NCBI GenBank assembly: GCA_020633895.1
Contig: JACKCT010000002.1
Coordinates: 310,001-374,000, forward strand
Source of the DNA: Deltaproteobacteria bacterium
GTDB taxonomy: Bacteria; Lernaellota; Lernaellaia; JACKCT01
Direction: 5' to 3'
Length of the DNA stretch: 64,000 nucleotides
Part shown: positions 63,785 to 64,000 of the stretch, piece by piece
How the letters are laid out: every line of letters begins with the position of its first letter
How positions within the stretch are numbered: the stretch's first letter is position 1
Notes under the pieces: model-generated
Databases searched by the model: none
What the model was told of the DNA's origin: nothing
What the model saw: only the letters and a program-made list of their open reading frames with translations
Position numbers and translations under genes: made by a program

Positions 63785-64000
63785 ATGACGGAAGATTTTC
63801 AAAGAGTGATGGATTTTCTGGCAGCCGAGGATTGGAAGGCGGCCGAGCGTGAGATCGCCGGAACCTTCCATCTCGAGATCCTCCCCGTTGATCCCAACCG
63901 TCCGCAGTCGATTCGGTTCACCGTGATCGAAATGAGCGTCTCCGATTTCTCCTTGGAGGACATCCGCCAGGTCTTCGACGAGAATCGCGATCAACTCGTA
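63785..64000 (+). CDS. Hypothetical protein, 3' truncated by the window end
   Basis: An ATG with GAGG about eleven bases upstream opens a frame that runs through the end of the window (72 codons visible). It has no signal peptide. FHLEILPVDPNRPQSIRFTV and SLEDIRQVFDEN suggest a mixed alpha/beta domain; no family is recognised. A 57-base gap separates it from the antiporter genes. Confidence 0.55.
   Translation, partial: MTEDFQRVMDFLAAEDWKAAEREIAGTFHLEILPVDPNRPQSIRFTVIEMSVSDFSLEDIRQVFDENRDQLV

Overview
The window is GC-rich and gene-dense and carries the cell-envelope repertoire of a diderm bacterium: lipoproteins with lipoboxes, an outer-membrane beta-barrel candidate, an RND efflux pair, a PstSCAB-PhoU phosphate system, NtrY/NtrX-like and PhoR/PhoB-like two-component systems, GlmS and IF-1. 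Many proteins have runs of aspartate next to cysteine, either just after a lipobox or at the extreme C-terminus. This, with the NtrY-DUF4390 pair and the infA-acyltransferase-SDR run, suggests an uncultivated relative of the old Deltaproteobacteria/Myxococcota grade. That placement is inference; no rRNA gene is present. No phage, integrase, transposase or CRISPR array was seen. TTG and GTG starts appear several times.

Layout. 1-3.4 kb: two tandem exported DUF2334 (polysaccharide-deacetylase-like) proteins with Asp-rich tails ending in CGC. 3.4-9.2 kb: an SGNH hydrolase, a YdeI/OmpD-associated protein, a membrane-anchored SGNH hydrolase divergent from an MBOAT-like protein, and a PAQR/hemolysin III protein. 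9.4-14.1 kb: three poly-Asp lipoproteins, one a haem-c/copper type II monooxygenase. 14.2-17.5 kb: an isochorismatase-like hydrolase, an M23 peptidase, a hypothetical protein and a methyltransferase. 17.7-19.8 kb: infA, an acyltransferase and an SDR on the minus strand. 20-23 kb: unknown proteins. 23-28 kb: a TetR regulator with an RND adaptor and pump, both preceded by the same operator. 28-33.4 kb: an acyltransferase, two large exported proteins with Thr-rich, Asp-rich, Cys-ending tails, tRNA-Phe and a beta-barrel candidate. 33.4-37.1 kb: three glycosyltransferases. 37.1-40.2 kb: a composite repeat element, a lipoprotein and glmS. 40.2-44.7 kb: NtrX-like, NtrY-like and DUF4390. 44.9-49.3 kb: HAD phosphatase, phosphohexomutase, GlpD. 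49.5-60.1 kb: a one-strand phosphate region, phoB-phoR-GT-GT-pstS-pstC-pstA-pstB-phoU, with two paralogous membrane glycosyltransferases in the middle. 60.4-63.7 kb: a PTS EIIA protein, a PII-like protein and two cation/proton antiporters.

The strongest candidate for something undescribed is the C-terminal tail shared by four exported proteins: an optional Thr-rich stalk, then poly-Asp, then a terminal GCGC-type cysteine motif with no following membrane helix or basic cluster, so it is not MYXO-CTERM. It mirrors the lipobox-Cys-poly-Asp start of three other proteins here and may be a new surface-attachment signal. Other points of note are a duplicate DUF2334 protein that has lost every recognisable catalytic residue, an MBOAT-like protein without the family histidine, REPIN-like elements in complete and half forms, repeat elements that supply the stop codons of two genes, and the EIIA/PII-like/dual antiporter cassette.
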